64,000 bases of DNA from Actinoallomurus purpureus (GCF_024055795.1 NZ_JAMXMY010000001.1:434001-498000), one strand, 5' to 3'. Shown: positions 1 to 12,060, counted from the first letter of the stretch. The notes: generated by a model not told the origin, from the sequence alone. Numbers and translations: made by a program.

Positions 1-2374
1 CCGGCGTCGGAGCGGCCGAGCCCAGGGCGTTACCGGTGAGGAACACCACCGCGACCGTCGTCAGGCTCAGCGAGCCCCCGAACGCGCGGATCGACGCGTC
101 CAGGCAGACCACGAAGGCGATCGTGAGCAGGATCGTGCCGCCCAGGCCCGTCGCGAGCTTCTTGGGCGACTGCAGCACGTCCAGCAGGCGGGGGAGCACC
201 CCGGAGAACATCGACCGCATCCGCGAGGCGACGAGCCGCCGCAACGGCCCGATCGACAGGACGAGGATCGCCAGCACGGCCGCCGCGAGCAGCGAGACGA
301 TGATGATCCGCGACGGCGGCAGCGACGGCCCGCTGTTGCTGCCGGTGATGTAGCCGAACAACGCCAGCATGAGGATGTGGAAGACCATCCCCGTCAGCTG
401 TGACGCGCCGACGCTCGCGGCCGCCTGGCCGGCCGGCACGCCGGCCCGCTGGAGGTAGCGCGTGTTCACCGCGATGCCTCCGACGGCGGCGGGCGCCACG
501 AGCTTGACGAAGGACGCGACGAGCTGCACCAGGATCGTACGGCCGAGCGGCAGCCGCTCCGGCACGAACCCGATCAGCATGAGGGCCGCCGCCAGGTAGC
601 TGATCGCCGAGGCCAGCCCGCCGACGGCGAACCAGCGCCAATCGGCGTGGGCCACCAGATCGGGCAGGTTGACGTTGCCGAGCTGGGACAGGAGCAGGTA
701 CGCCCCGACGGTCCCGGCGATCACGCTCAGCAGCGTGCGCGGCCGGAAACGGTCGAGCCGCAGCGGCTCGGAGGCCGTCACGAGCTCCGGCCGCAGGACG
801 CGGATCTGTTCCCGGATCCGGCTGAGCAGCTTCCTGTCCCTGCGCAGCGCGTTCCTCGTCGATCGGGCGAGCACGACGTTCTGCAGCAGCGGCACGGCGC
901 CGCCGAGGGCGTCGGCGCCGAGCACATCGGCGGCCGTGCGCACCGCCCGCTCGGCGCCGACGCGCAGGGCCAGCTCGGTCAGGAGCTGCGCCAGATCGAT
1001 CCGGAGGACGAGGTCGCCGGCCGCGGTCTCACCGGCGCGCAGGTCCACGAGGTACGGCCGCCCGGCCTCGTCGACGAGGATGCTCTCGCCGCCCAGGCGG
1101 CGGTGCGCGAGACGCCGGTCCTGCAGGTGCTTCAGCTGGGTCCAGACCGCGGCGAGCAGTTCGTCGGTCAGCTCCTCGTCGGGAAGGTCGGCGAGGCGCC
1201 TGCCGGGAACGCGCTCGTAGGCGAGCAGCGCGGCCTCGCTGCCCACCTCCGACGTCGCCAGCAACCGCGGGGTGGAGGCGCCCGCCGCCGCGACGGCGTA
1301 GGCCATCAGCGACTCCTGCTCCAGCGAGTGCCGCAGCGACCGGATCGTACGGGGCGGCATCCCGCCGCGCAGCCGCGCCCGCCGCCACAGGCGGTAGAGC
1401 AGCCCCGCCGTCTGCTGGTCGCGGTCGAGCACGGCGACGTCGACGGTCCGGCCATCAGTGAGCGCGGCCGTATAGCGACGGGTGTCCTCGGGACCGTCGC
1501 CCGCGCGCGCGGCGCGGACCGGGACCAGGCCGACGCGACGGAGAGCGGCCATCACCGCGCCACCGGGCGGGCGGATGTTGGGGGAGCCGACCGCGTAGAG
1601 GGTGCCGTAGCCGACGGCGCGGCCGATGAGGTACGTGGTCAGCACCGCCAGCGGCGTGATGGCGCCGGTCGCCAGCGACGCGACGGCGTCCAGGCCGATC
1701 ACGCCCCAGGTGACGAGCTGCCAGCGGGTGCGCCCGCCCAGCCCCACGGCGGTGACGTAGGCGATGACGGGCGTGATGTCGATGTGCGCGGGCCCGGGGA
1801 ACCACCCGCCGTGCCGCTTCCACGTCAGATACCAGGCGAGGTCGCGCATGCCCGCCGCGGTGATCCACGAGTCGAGGGCGAGGGAGACGCCGAGCGCGAC
1901 CACGGCGGCCAGCACACCGATGGCCACCCGCAGGCCGTTGCGGCGGATCACGCGGTCCACGCCGAAGGCGACCGGGACGGCCAGAACGCCGATTCCGGAG
2001 GCGAGGTTGGCGAGTGTGAGGAGCAGGTGCGGTGCCCGCTCGGTGCCGTGGGCGATGTCGGAGGCCAGGCCGCTGGTCGTGTGCCGCGCCACGTGGGCCA
2101 GCGCCAGGATGAGCACGATGACGCCCACCGACAGCAGGAAGCGGATGGCGTCCGCGGGCCGCCGGATGCGCCGGGGCAGCGACGGCTCGTCGACCGGCAC
2201 CTCTGCCGTTGGGGCGGGCGGGGTGTGCGCGGGCGGAGAGGCAGGGCGGCCGCGGGCCGGTTCCGTGGCCCCATTCGCCGCCGGGTCCACCTGGACGGCG
2301 GGCGGTGGGGGAGGATTTCCCTGAACGGCGCGGTCGGTGCCGGGTGGCCGGCCGGAGGATTCGTTCACGGACAC
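1..2374 (-). CDS. Lysylphosphatidylglycerol synthase/flippase-like membrane protein (3' part cut by window edge)
   Basis: A continuous minus-strand frame of about 791 codons runs off the left edge. I chose the GTG at 2374 because GGGAGG lies 9 nt before it. The N-terminus (about 1-70) is proline-rich and cytosolic-looking. A multi-helix membrane block follows. The middle domain is kinase-like, with the stretches LAHRRLGGESILV and YLVDLRAG resembling a degenerate catalytic loop. The C-terminal membrane domain is of the LPG synthase/UPF0104 type. Actinobacterial proteins with this layout are usually annotated as lysylphosphatidylglycerol synthase transmembrane domain proteins; the substrate is unknown. 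The aminoacyl-transferase domain of true MprF is not seen in the visible part. Confidence 0.72.
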   Translation of the reverse strand, partial: MSVNESSGRPPGTDRAVQGNPPPPPAVQVDPAANGATEPARGRPASPPAHTPPAPTAEVPVDEPSLPRRIRRPADAIRFLLSVGVIVLILALAHVARHTTSGLASDIAHGTERAPHLLLTLANLASGIGVLAVPVAFGVDRVIRRNGLRVAIGVLAAVVALGVSLALDSWITAAGMRDLAWYLTWKRHGGWFPGPAHIDITPVIAYVTAVGLGGRTRWQLVTWGVIGLDAVASLATGAITPLAVLTTYLIGRAVGYGTLYAVGSPNIRPPGGAVMAALRRVGLVPVRAARAGDGPEDTRRYTAALTDGRTVDVAVLDRDQQTAGLLYRLWRRARLRGGMPPRTIRSLRHSLEQESLMAYAVAAAGASTPRLLATSEVGSEAALLAYERVPGRRLADLPDEELTDELLAAVWTQLKHLQDRRLAHRRLGGESILVDEAGRPYLVDLRAGETAAGDLVLRIDLAQLLTELALRVGAERAVRTAADVLGADALGGAVPLLQNVVLARSTRNALRRDRKLLSRIREQIRVLRPELVTASEPLRLDRFRPRTLLSVIAGTVGAYLLLSQLGNVNLPDLVAHADWRWFAVGGLASAISYLAAALMLIGFVPERLPLGRTILVQLVASFVKLVAPAAVGGIAVNTRYLQRAGVPAGQAAASVGASQLTGMVFHILMLALFGYITGSNSGPSLPPSRIIIVSLLAAAVLAILVLSIGPLRRLVASRMRSMFSGVLPRLLDVLQSPKKLATGLGGTILLTIAFVVCLDASIRAFGGSLSLTTVAVVFLTGNALGSAAPTP

Positions 2375-2459
2375 GCTGAGAATCCTCCCAGCCCATCGTC
2401 CGGAGCGCGCCGGGGGCGTCCGTTGTGTCGTCCGATCGATGCCGTGGCGGAGGCGCGGG

Positions 2460-3203
2460 TCAGATCCCGAGCCGGGTGCCGATCCCGTCCAGGACGCATT
2501 CCAGGCCGAATTCGAACTGCCACTGCGCGTCGTCCTCGTTGGAGCCCTCGATGATGTAACGGGTGAGCGTGGGGTACCGGTCGAGCCCCATCAGCCACCG
2601 TACATACGGCAGGTGGGCGAGCTTCGTCTCCTCCTCCGATTCCCGGCCTTCCTTCCGTGCGGCCTCGCGCTGAACGACCTCGCCGGCCGTCGCCCCGCGT
2701 ACGAACGCGTTGACGGTGCCGAACACGGCCATCATCGCGTCGACATCGAGGGCGAGGCCGTCGAGCGAGTGGAGTATGTCCTCGACCCGCGCGATCAGGT
2801 TGGGCGTGAGCGCGTGGGGGACGCGCGCGAACGCCGCGGTCAGCCAGGGATGCCGCAGGCCCACCGCGCGGAGCTGGTGGGCGAAGCTCCGTGCGAGGTC
2901 CCTCCAGCCCGCGTCCGGCGGGAGCTCGATCTCGGCGGACACCGCGTCGATCATGAGCTCGAGCAGGTCGTCCTTGCTCGAGACGTAGCGATAGAGCGCC
3001 ATGGTGGCGACACCCAGGCGCTCGGCCAGGCGCCGCATGGAGACGGCGTCGAGCCCCTGCTCGTCGGCGATCTCCACCCCGGCTCGCGCGATCTGGTCGT
3101 GGGTCAGCGTGGGCCGGGGGCCGCGGCCGGGGCGGTCGAGGCGTTCCCAGATGGTGACGCGCTGCTCCGGCGCTGTGGCGTCGTCGCGGTCGTCCGGCGT
3201 CAT
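2460..3203 (-). CDS. TetR/AcrR family repressor, probably of the adjacent ABC exporter
   Basis: The protein has 247 aa, starting at ATG 3203 with AAAGGGA upstream; the same frame is open further upstream but has no comparable ribosome site. The N-terminal HTH includes MRRLAERLGVATMALYRYVS, typical of the TetR class with a C-terminal domain of the TetR_C type (TetR/ActII/OtrC-like). It is transcribed divergently from a DrrAB-like ABC exporter across 119 bp that carry repeated GTAC-rich sites. The arrangement suggests autorepression and ligand-induced release of the exporter genes. The effector is not predictable. Confidence 0.88.
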   Translation of the reverse strand: MTPDDRDDATAPEQRVTIWERLDRPGRGPRPTLTHDQIARAGVEIADEQGLDAVSMRRLAERLGVATMALYRYVSSKDDLLELMIDAVSAEIELPPDAGWRDLARSFAHQLRAVGLRHPWLTAAFARVPHALTPNLIARVEDILHSLDGLALDVDAMMAVFGTVNAFVRGATAGEVVQREAARKEGRESEEETKLAHLPYVRWLMGLDRYPTLTRYIIEGSNEDDAQWQFEFGLECVLDGIGTRLGI

Positions 3204-3246
3204 CGGGTCCCTTTCCGCAGCTGAACGCGTACATCGTATCAGCGCT

Positions 3247-3302
3247 TGTACGGCGTACGCAGATGCGCGTACTCTGTACACAGTCGCGTGTACGACGTAC
3301 GC
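3247..3302. promoter_or_regulatory. Repeated GTAC-rich operator candidates between TetR and ABC exporter
   Basis: Two 14-nt direct repeats, TGTACGGCGTACGC (3247-3260) and TGTACGACGTACGC (3289-3302), differ at one base and are 42 bp apart. Each contains a GTAC-N2-GTAC core. A third GTAC pair (GCGTACTCTGTACACA) lies between them. The block sits between two divergent genes, where a TetR protein would be expected to bind. That it is the operator is an inference. Confidence 0.5.
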
Positions 3303-3322
3303 TGTTTTCTTGAGGGGTGGCC

Positions 3323-4282
3323 ATGGATGATCCAGAGATCGCGGTGTGGGCCGAGGGCCTGCGCAAGCGGTTCGGCCGGACGGAGGCTCTGCGCGGGCTC
3401 GACCTGGAGGTGGTGCGGGGCACGGTCTGCGGGCTCCTCGGGCCGAACGGCGCGGGAAAGAGCACGGCGGTGCGCGTGCTGACCACCCTCGCCCTGCCGG
3501 ACGCGGGGCGGGCACGGGTGGCCGGGTACGACGTCGTACGCGACGCCGACGAGGTGCGTTTCCGCATCGGTCTGGCGGGCCAGCACGCGTCGATGGACGA
3601 CAGGCTCAGCGGCCGCGACAACCTGCGGATGTTCGGCCGCCTCTACCACCTGCCCGAGCGCGTCGCCCGGGCGAGGGCGGACGAGCTCCTCGAGAGGTTC
3701 GGCCTGGCGCACGCCGCCGACCGCATCGTGAAGACCTACTCCGGCGGCATGCGGCGGCGCGTCGACCTGATCGCCAGCCTGATCATCGCGCCGCCGGTGC
3801 TCTTCCTCGACGAGCCGACCACGGGGCTGGACCCACGCAGCCGCGGCGAGATCTGGGACACCATCCGTGAGCTCGTCGCGGGCGGGACAACGGTCGTGCT
3901 CACGACGCAGTACCTGGACGAGGCCGACCAACTCGCCGACCGCATCGCGGTGGTCGACCACGGACGGGTGATCGCCTCCGGCACCCCCGACGAGCTGAAG
4001 GCCACGATCGGCACCCGGGTCGACGTCGTCGTCCGGGACGTGGCGACGCTGGAGACGGCGGCGATGGTGCTGAAGAGCACCACCGGCGCCGAACCCGAGA
4101 TCGACCGCGCCAACCGGAGGGTCGGGGTCCCGGTCAAGGGCTCGGTGTCCTTCACCGACATGGTGCGCGAACTCGACCAGGCGGGTGTCACGGCCGAGGA
4201 CGTCGCCATGCGCCGCCCGACGCTCGACGAGGTGTTCCTCCGCCTCACCGGCGAGCCCACGGCCGAGGAGGCGGCGGCATGA
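3323..4282 (+). CDS. ABC transporter ATP-binding protein, DrrA (daunorubicin resistance) type
   Basis: This is a 319-aa nucleotide-binding subunit of a two-gene ABC exporter. Walker A is GPNGAGKST (about residues 40-48), the signature is YSGGMRRR and Walker B is VLFLDEPT; the D-loop GLDPRSR and the switch region follow. The C-terminal extension after the ATPase core is typical of DrrA/CcmA-like drug exporters. ATG 3323 is preferred over GTG 3317 because GAGGGG ends just before it. The gene is followed by a 13-codon open frame and the permease, and is divergent from a TetR gene, which suggests inducible efflux of an unknown hydrophobic compound. Confidence 0.92.
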   Translation: MDDPEIAVWAEGLRKRFGRTEALRGLDLEVVRGTVCGLLGPNGAGKSTAVRVLTTLALPDAGRARVAGYDVVRDADEVRFRIGLAGQHASMDDRLSGRDNLRMFGRLYHLPERVARARADELLERFGLAHAADRIVKTYSGGMRRRVDLIASLIIAPPVLFLDEPTTGLDPRSRGEIWDTIRELVAGGTTVVLTTQYLDEADQLADRIAVVDHGRVIASGTPDELKATIGTRVDVVVRDVATLETAAMVLKSTTGAEPEIDRANRRVGVPVKGSVSFTDMVRELDQAGVTAEDVAMRRPTLDEVFLRLTGEPTAEEAAA

Positions 4283-4316
4283 GTCTCACGACCACCGACA
4301 CAGGGATGGTGCTCCG

Positions 4317-5153
4317 GTGAGCGTCCTGCAGATCCCGACGCGTCCCGTCTCCGTCGCCGGACGACTCCGATGGGCGCTGGCCGACGGGTGGACGGTCGTA
4401 CGGCGAAATCTCGCCCACCTGAAGTCGCAGCCGGGACAGCTGATCGCCGAGCTGGTCTTCCCGGCGGTCATGGTGCTGATGTTCGGCTACGTCTTCGGCA
4501 GTGCCATCCCGATACCGGGCGGGGGAAACTACCGCGAGTATCTGATGCCCGGCCTGTTCGGGATGACCGCGTTCACCGGCGTGCTGGCCACCGCGACGGT
4601 GGTCGCGCAGGACGCCGGCCGCGGTGTCATGGACCGGTTCCGGTCGATGCCGATGGCGCGGTCGGCGGTGCCGTTCGGGCAGACCGGAGCGGACATCATC
4701 ACCGGTGCCCTGGCCATGGCGGGCATGGTCGTGTGCGGCTTCGCCATCGGCTGGCGTCCCCATGAGGGGCCGGCCCGGACCATGGCGGCCTTCGGTCTCC
4801 TCGTCCTGCTGCGCTACGCGATCAGCTGGGGCGGGGTCCTGCTCGGGCTGATGATCAAAGAGGAGACGCTCGACAAGCTCGTTCCGCTGATCTTCCCGAT
4901 CACGATGGTGTCCAACTCCTTCGTGCCGACCGGGGGCATGCCCACGTGGCTGCGCGTCATCGCCGACTGGAATCCCGTGAGCGCGATCGTCGCGGCGTGC
5001 CGGGACCTGTTCGGCAGCCCCGGCACCACGGGGAGCGCGCACCTCGTGTGGCCGCTCGCGCATCCCGTGGTCGCGACGCTGCTGTGGTCGATCGTCCTCC
5101 TGGTGCTCTTCGTCCCGGCCTCGGTGCACCGCTACCGGACGGTCGACCACTGA
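4317..5153 (+). CDS. ABC-2 type permease, DrrB-like
   Basis: The 278-aa membrane subunit has about six hydrophobic segments (for example AELVFPAVMVLMFGYVFGSA and WSIVLLVLFVPASV) and the central conserved region of ABC-2 exporters around VMDRFRSMPMARSAV. The likely start is GTG 4317, with AGGGA about 10 nt upstream. A 13-codon frame (4279-4320, starting ATGA on the ATPase stop and ending on this GTG) bridges the two genes, either as translational coupling or as the scar of a frameshift in the permease N-terminus. It should form the exporter with the ATPase encoded upstream. Confidence 0.88.
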   Translation: MSVLQIPTRPVSVAGRLRWALADGWTVVRRNLAHLKSQPGQLIAELVFPAVMVLMFGYVFGSAIPIPGGGNYREYLMPGLFGMTAFTGVLATATVVAQDAGRGVMDRFRSMPMARSAVPFGQTGADIITGALAMAGMVVCGFAIGWRPHEGPARTMAAFGLLVLLRYAISWGGVLLGLMIKEETLDKLVPLIFPITMVSNSFVPTGGMPTWLRVIADWNPVSAIVAACRDLFGSPGTTGSAHLVWPLAHPVVATLLWSIVLLVLFVPASVHRYRTVDH

Positions 5154-5279
5154 CAGGTCGACGCTCCGGCCGCCGGGCCGACCGGGCGGCGACCGGATCA
5201 GGTGGCCGGGAGCATGTGCCGGGGATCAGAGCCGGGGGCGGGGAGCGGTGAGCGGGAGTCCGGGACGGGCGGCGCGGGA

Positions 5280-6149
5280 TCAGAAGGCGGCCCCGCCGGC
5301 GTCCCGGCCGACGGTCCGGGGCATGGCCATAGCGTTGGGGAAAGGGATGGCACCGGCCTCGATGATTCGCTCCGCGAGCGGGCGGAGCAGGTCGGTCAGC
5401 CGGGCCGCGCCGTCCGGGCCGAGGGCCTCCAGAGGCGGGCGGGCGAGCCGGTCGGTGGCGTCCTCGATCGCCTGCCGCTCCGCCCGCCCTTCGGAGGTCA
5501 GGGCGCCGTCCGCGTCGAGGATGCCCCGGACGCGCAACCGGTCGGCGGCGGCCGCCCACTCCTGCCCGGTCCAGCCCCGGAGGTCGCGCTGCTCGGGCGG
5601 GGTGAGGCCCATCGCCCCCGTGACGACGTTCGCCTCACAGCCGTCGATCCCGGCCGTGAGCAGAACGGCGACGTGCCCGTCCCCGCGGAACTCCCGGAGC
5701 GCGGTGACGGCGTGCCACAGCGCCAGGTGCGGCTCGGCGGGCCGGGGCAGGGCGGCATGCGCCGCGAACAGGACGCGACCCGCTGCCGGCGACGCCTCCA
5801 CCGCCCGCATCGCCAGGGCCGCGGCCTCCGCGACGTCGGCCGAGTCCACCAGGTCGCCGAGCAGACGGCGCAGGGACCGGTCGGCGACGGCCGTCCGGGC
5901 GGCCAGCACGGTCTCGGGTGAGGAGTACCTCCAGGCGTCCGGGATCGCGCGGGCCACCATGCGCGGCGCGAAGTTGGAGAACGCCGCCGTGACCACCTCG
6001 GGTGACGGCGCGCCGAGGGCCGCCGACCGGGAGGCGAAGTAGCCCATCCAGAAACCCTTGAGACCCGCGTCGGCGTACAGCGCTCGGGTCTCCGGTGCGA
6101 AGTAGACGAACGCGTGACACGACTCGATCAGACGCCAGGTCTCGTCCAC
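5280..6149 (-). CDS. SCO6745-family protein (uncharacterised, winged-helix-like)
   Basis: The protein has 289 aa and starts at GTG 6149 with GAGGAGG 5 nt upstream. The sequence begins VDETWRLIESCHAFVYFAPE and has the family's central segments GFWMGYFASRSAALG and FSNFAPRMVARAIP. The C-terminal half (LTPPEQRDLRGWTGQEW, then GILDADGALTSEGRA) looks like a winged-helix fold similar to MarR proteins. The function is unknown; actinomycete genomes often carry several copies. It stands alone between the ABC exporter and the glycine riboswitch. Confidence 0.75.
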   Translation of the reverse strand: MDETWRLIESCHAFVYFAPETRALYADAGLKGFWMGYFASRSAALGAPSPEVVTAAFSNFAPRMVARAIPDAWRYSSPETVLAARTAVADRSLRRLLGDLVDSADVAEAAALAMRAVEASPAAGRVLFAAHAALPRPAEPHLALWHAVTALREFRGDGHVAVLLTAGIDGCEANVVTGAMGLTPPEQRDLRGWTGQEWAAAADRLRVRGILDADGALTSEGRAERQAIEDATDRLARPPLEALGPDGAARLTDLLRPLAERIIEAGAIPFPNAMAMPRTVGRDAGGAAF

Positions 6150-6325
6150 CGGACCTCCTCGTCTCCGTGGCCCGGCCCATCGTCGCACGATCACCTGTGC
6201 GGACGGATCGCTCGGTGAAGGGGACACGCGAGAGTGGCCATGGACCCCCGGACCGTGGGGGAGGGCGGCCGGGGCCGTGGGGGAGGGCGGGGCCTCCGGT
6301 AGGGTGGAAGCGCCGTCGACCTCGT

Positions 6326-6524
6326 ACGGGAGAGCCCTCGCACAGTGTGGTGCGGGGCGCCGAAGGAGCAACCCTCCCCGGAACCTCTCAGGCAAAAGGA
6401 CCGTACGAGTGAGGCACCTCTGGAAAGCAGGGCCGGTGATCCACGTGGTCGCCGGGCCTCACCGAAGGTGCAAACCGCGTTCCGGCGCGGTGAAGCTCTC
6501 AGGTCCACCTGACAGAGGGGGAGA
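6326..6524 (+). ncRNA. Tandem glycine riboswitch upstream of gcvP
   Basis: Two consecutive glycine aptamers are visible. The first runs from ACGGGAGAGCC (6326) to CTCTCAGGCAAAAGGACCGT (ends about 6405), with the core CGCCGAAGGAGCAA. The second runs from about 6415 to 6521, with TCACCGAAGGTGCAAACC and a repeated CTCTCAGGT...CTGACAGAGGGGG end. These cores match the known gcvT/glycine riboswitch pattern. A short inverted repeat just after it (CCACCGG / CCGGTGG, 6529-6548) may belong to the expression platform that turns on gcvP when glycine is abundant. Confidence 0.93.
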
Positions 6525-6581
6525 CCGGCCACCGGCCTGCCCGGTGGTGGTTGCGCATCCATCGCACCAGGAGGCTCCCCA

Positions 6582-9419
<2,838 letters not shown>

Positions 9420-9435
9420 GGCCGGGCCCGCGAAA

Positions 9436-9473
9436 GACGGCGGGACCGCGGGTCGCCCCGCGGTCCCGCCGTC
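9436..9473 (+). terminator. Strong intrinsic-type hairpin after gcvP
   Basis: A perfect 17-bp stem, GACGGCGGGACCGCGGG paired with its exact complement at 9457-9473, encloses a 4-nt TCGC loop. It starts 16 nt after the gcvP stop. There is no long T-run, as is common in actinobacteria. Some T-rich sequence (CTTTTTGG) lies about 20 nt further on. Confidence 0.8.
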
Positions 9474-9688
9474 TCATGGTGCCGTCAGATCCGCTTTTTG
9501 GCGGTGCAATAGTGTGTTCCGCCGCGCTCCTCGGGGTGACGACCGTCGCCGGTCGCGGCGAGCGATGAGTTCTCCGGCTCCCGGTGGTCTACCGTGAGTG
9601 GCCTGCGAATCCGCAGGTCAGGGGATCACTTGTCGGGCGCGACCGCGTCGCCGGGTGTCAGGACGCCCGGGCACGGAGAGGAGTGAGC

Positions 9689-10804
9689 ATGAGCGGGGTA
9701 CGCGTACTGGTCGGCACGCGCAAGGGCGCGTTCATCCTGACCTCGGACGGCCGGCGGGAGGACTGGGAGATCAGTGGCCCGCACTTCGGCGGCTGGGAGA
9801 TCTACCACCTCACGGGGTCCCCGGCCGACCCGTCACGGCTGTACGCCTCCCAGTCCACCGGCTGGTTCGGGCAGCTGATCCAGCGGTCCGACGACGGCGG
9901 CCGGACGTGGGAGGCGGTGGGCAACCGGTTCGAGTACGACGGCGTCCCCGGCACCCATCAGTGGTTCGACGGCACGCCGCACCCCTGGGAGTTCGCACGC
10001 GTCTGGCACCTCGAGCCGTCGCCGGCCGACCCGGACACCGTGTACGCCGGGGTCGAGGACGCCGCGCTGTTCCGGACGAAGGACGGCGGGCAGACCTGGC
10101 AGGAGCTGCCCGGCCTGCGCCGCCACCGCTCGGGACCGTCCTGGCAGCCGGGCGCGGGCGGGATGTGCCTGCACACGATCATCTTCGACCCGTCCGACGC
10201 GCGGCGGATGTTCGTGGCGATCTCGGCCGCGGGCGCGTTCCGGACCGACGACGGAGGCGAGACCTGGCGCCCGATCAACCGCGGCCTGCACACCGAGGGC
10301 ATCCCGGACCCCGACGCCGAGGTCGGCCACTGCGTCCATCGCCTCGCGATGCACCCGTCGCGGCCGGAGGTCCTCTTTATGCAGAAGCACTGGGATGTCA
10401 TGCGGACCGACGACGCCGGCGAGTCGTGGCACGAGATCAGCGAAGGCCTGCCGTCGGACTTCGGCTTCCCGATCGCGGTGCACGCCCACGAGCCGGACAC
10501 CGTGTACGTCGTGCCGATCAAGAGCGACTCCGAGCACTACCCGCCGGACGGCCGCCTGCGGGTGTACCGGAGCCGTACGGGCGGGGGCGACTGGGAGCCG
10601 CTCACGAAGGGCCTCCCGCAGCACGACTGCTACGTCAACGTGCTGCGGGACGCGATGGCCGTCGACTCGCTCGACTCCTGCGGCGTCTACTTCGGCACGA
10701 CCGGCGGGCAGGTGTACGTCTCGGCCGACGCCGGGGACACCTGGGCGCCCATCGTCCGCGACCTCCCGGCCGTCCTGTCCGTCGAAGTCCAGACGCTGCC
10801 GTGA
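9689..10804 (+). CDS. BNR/sialidase-like beta-propeller repeat protein
   Basis: The 371-aa protein starts at ATG 9689 with GGAGAGGAG upstream. It contains repeated Asp-box motifs such as [37 protein letters not shown] and SADAGDTWA, which define a six- or seven-bladed BNR/YVTN propeller. No signal peptide is seen, so it is likely cytosolic. Family members are often labelled exo-alpha-sialidase, but I see no sialidase arginine triad, so enzymatic activity is not supported. The stop overlaps the start of a MoaD/ThiS-like gene, suggesting the two products act together. Confidence 0.85.
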   Translation: MSGVRVLVGTRKGAFILTSDGRREDWEISGPHFGGWEIYHLTGSPADPSRLYASQSTGWFGQLIQRSDDGGRTWEAVGNRFEYDGVPGTHQWFDGTPHPWEFARVWHLEPSPADPDTVYAGVEDAALFRTKDGGQTWQELPGLRRHRSGPSWQPGAGGMCLHTIIFDPSDARRMFVAISAAGAFRTDDGGETWRPINRGLHTEGIPDPDAEVGHCVHRLAMHPSRPEVLFMQKHWDVMRTDDAGESWHEISEGLPSDFGFPIAVHAHEPDTVYVVPIKSDSEHYPPDGRLRVYRSRTGGGDWEPLTKGLPQHDCYVNVLRDAMAVDSLDSCGVYFGTTGGQVYVSADAGDTWAPIVRDLPAVLSVEVQTLP

Positions 10805-11097
10805 TCCGCGTCGTGCTGCCGGCGCACCTGAAGGCGCTGGCGAAGGTCCAGGGTGAGGTGGAGCTCGACGTGGCCGCACCGGTGACGCCGGGCTCCGTCC
10901 TCGATGCCCTGGAGGCCCGCTATCCGGTGCTGCGCGGGACCATCCGCGACCACGGCACGCACCGGCGCCGGGCGTTCGTCCGCTACTACGCCTGCGAACG
11001 GGACCTCTCCCACGACCCGCCGGACATGCCGCTCCCCGAGCCGGTCGCGGCGGGCACCGAACCGTTCATGATCGTCGGCGCCATGGCAGGCGGCTGA
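10801..11097 (+). CDS. MoaD/ThiS family ubiquitin-fold protein
   Basis: The 98-aa protein begins with GTG 10801, whose GTGA overlaps the stop of the propeller gene. The opening [16 protein letters not shown] and the middle [17 protein letters not shown] are typical of MoaD/ThiS beta-grasp proteins, and the C-terminus ends in Gly-Gly, as needed for thiocarboxylation. No MoaE, MoeB or ThiG gene is nearby. It could be a sulfur carrier for an unidentified pathway or a structural partner of the propeller protein. Confidence 0.8.
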   Translation: MIRVVLPAHLKALAKVQGEVELDVAAPVTPGSVLDALEARYPVLRGTIRDHGTHRRRAFVRYYACERDLSHDPPDMPLPEPVAAGTEPFMIVGAMAGG

Positions 11098-11219
11098 CCT
11101 GCTTGCCGCCGCTGTTGACGGATGGACGTCTGCTTTGTCTGGTTGGTGACGTCAACAACGGCGCCAGAGTCGTCGCCTGTCCGTAGGCGGAGACGACACG
11201 CCATCGCGTGGCTGCGGCG

Positions 11220-11756
11220 TCAGGCCATGCCCGCCAGCTTGTAGAGCACCAGCGACCCGGCGACGGCGACGTTCAGGCTCGCGCCCGTGCCGATCATCGG
11301 GATCTCGACCACCTCGTTCAGCAGGTCGAGCGCCTCGGGCGGGATCCCGGTCTGCTCGTGGCCCAGCACCAGCACCGTACGGCCGCGGGCCATCGGCAGG
11401 TCGGCCAGCCGTACGGCGTCCTCGGCGAGTTCGATCCCGAGGATCCGGGTGCCGTCGTCGCGCCGGTCGGCCAGCCACCGGCACGGGTCGTTGACCCAGT
11501 GCACGCACCCGCCGGTCCGCAGAGTGTTGCCGCGCCGGAGCGCCTCGGGCACCCAGGGCCATCGTGGGACCGCCAGGCAGGCCCCCACGGCGTCGCACGT
11601 ACGCAGCAGCGTGCCGAGATTCGCGCCGTGCAGCGGCCACAACGGAGCCGCGATCAGATGGTCCCAGCAGCTGTGGGCGCGTCGACGCCGGCCGGTGCGC
11701 AGGTCACGGCGGGAGCGGACCCGGATCGCCCGGCCTGCGGGCGTCTCCGTGCTCAC
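11220..11756 (-). CDS. TrmH/SpoU-family RNA 2'-O-methyltransferase
   Basis: A SPOUT-class methyltransferase of about 178 aa from GTG 11756. The three family motifs are visible: NLGTLLRTCDAVG (motif 1), TVLVLGHEQTGIP (motif 2) and EIPMIGTGASLNVAVAGSLV (motif 3), which form the trefoil-knot SAM site. The start is uncertain because no good ribosome site precedes it and the frame stays open to 11912. The likely substrate is a tRNA or rRNA ribose; the exact target cannot be inferred. Confidence 0.86.
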   Translation of the reverse strand: MSTETPAGRAIRVRSRRDLRTGRRRRAHSCWDHLIAAPLWPLHGANLGTLLRTCDAVGACLAVPRWPWVPEALRRGNTLRTGGCVHWVNDPCRWLADRRDDGTRILGIELAEDAVRLADLPMARGRTVLVLGHEQTGIPPEALDLLNEVVEIPMIGTGASLNVAVAGSLVLYKLAGMA

Positions 11757-12060
11757 CTCGTACGGGCGCGGGCGCCCTTCCGGAGAATCGTCATGTGCGG
11801 CGTCCTTGGCGGCGGACGCGGGCCATCGACATGCCCGTGATCGACCGGGCGGTTGACGCCGATCGTACTCCGCACCCGACGGGAACGGGCACCAACGGAG
11901 GATCGAGGACATCGGCCACGGTGAATTGGCCCAGCGAGCATGCCCACCACAAGTGCCGTATGCGAATTGCGACGAACTGCTTGCGGAGAGTCACATTCAG
12001 TCGGACGATGTGACCTCCAGGCTCCCCCTCTCGGCGGGGCCGTTCCCCCGAGGAGTCATC

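Noticed and set aside
647-2554. Long plus-strand open frame (about 635 codons) opposite the LPG-synthase-like gene
   Set aside because: It is a mirror of the GC-rich minus-strand gene: its product is a low-complexity Gly/Arg/Val-rich string without domains, while the minus-strand frame has clear membrane helices and a ribosome site.
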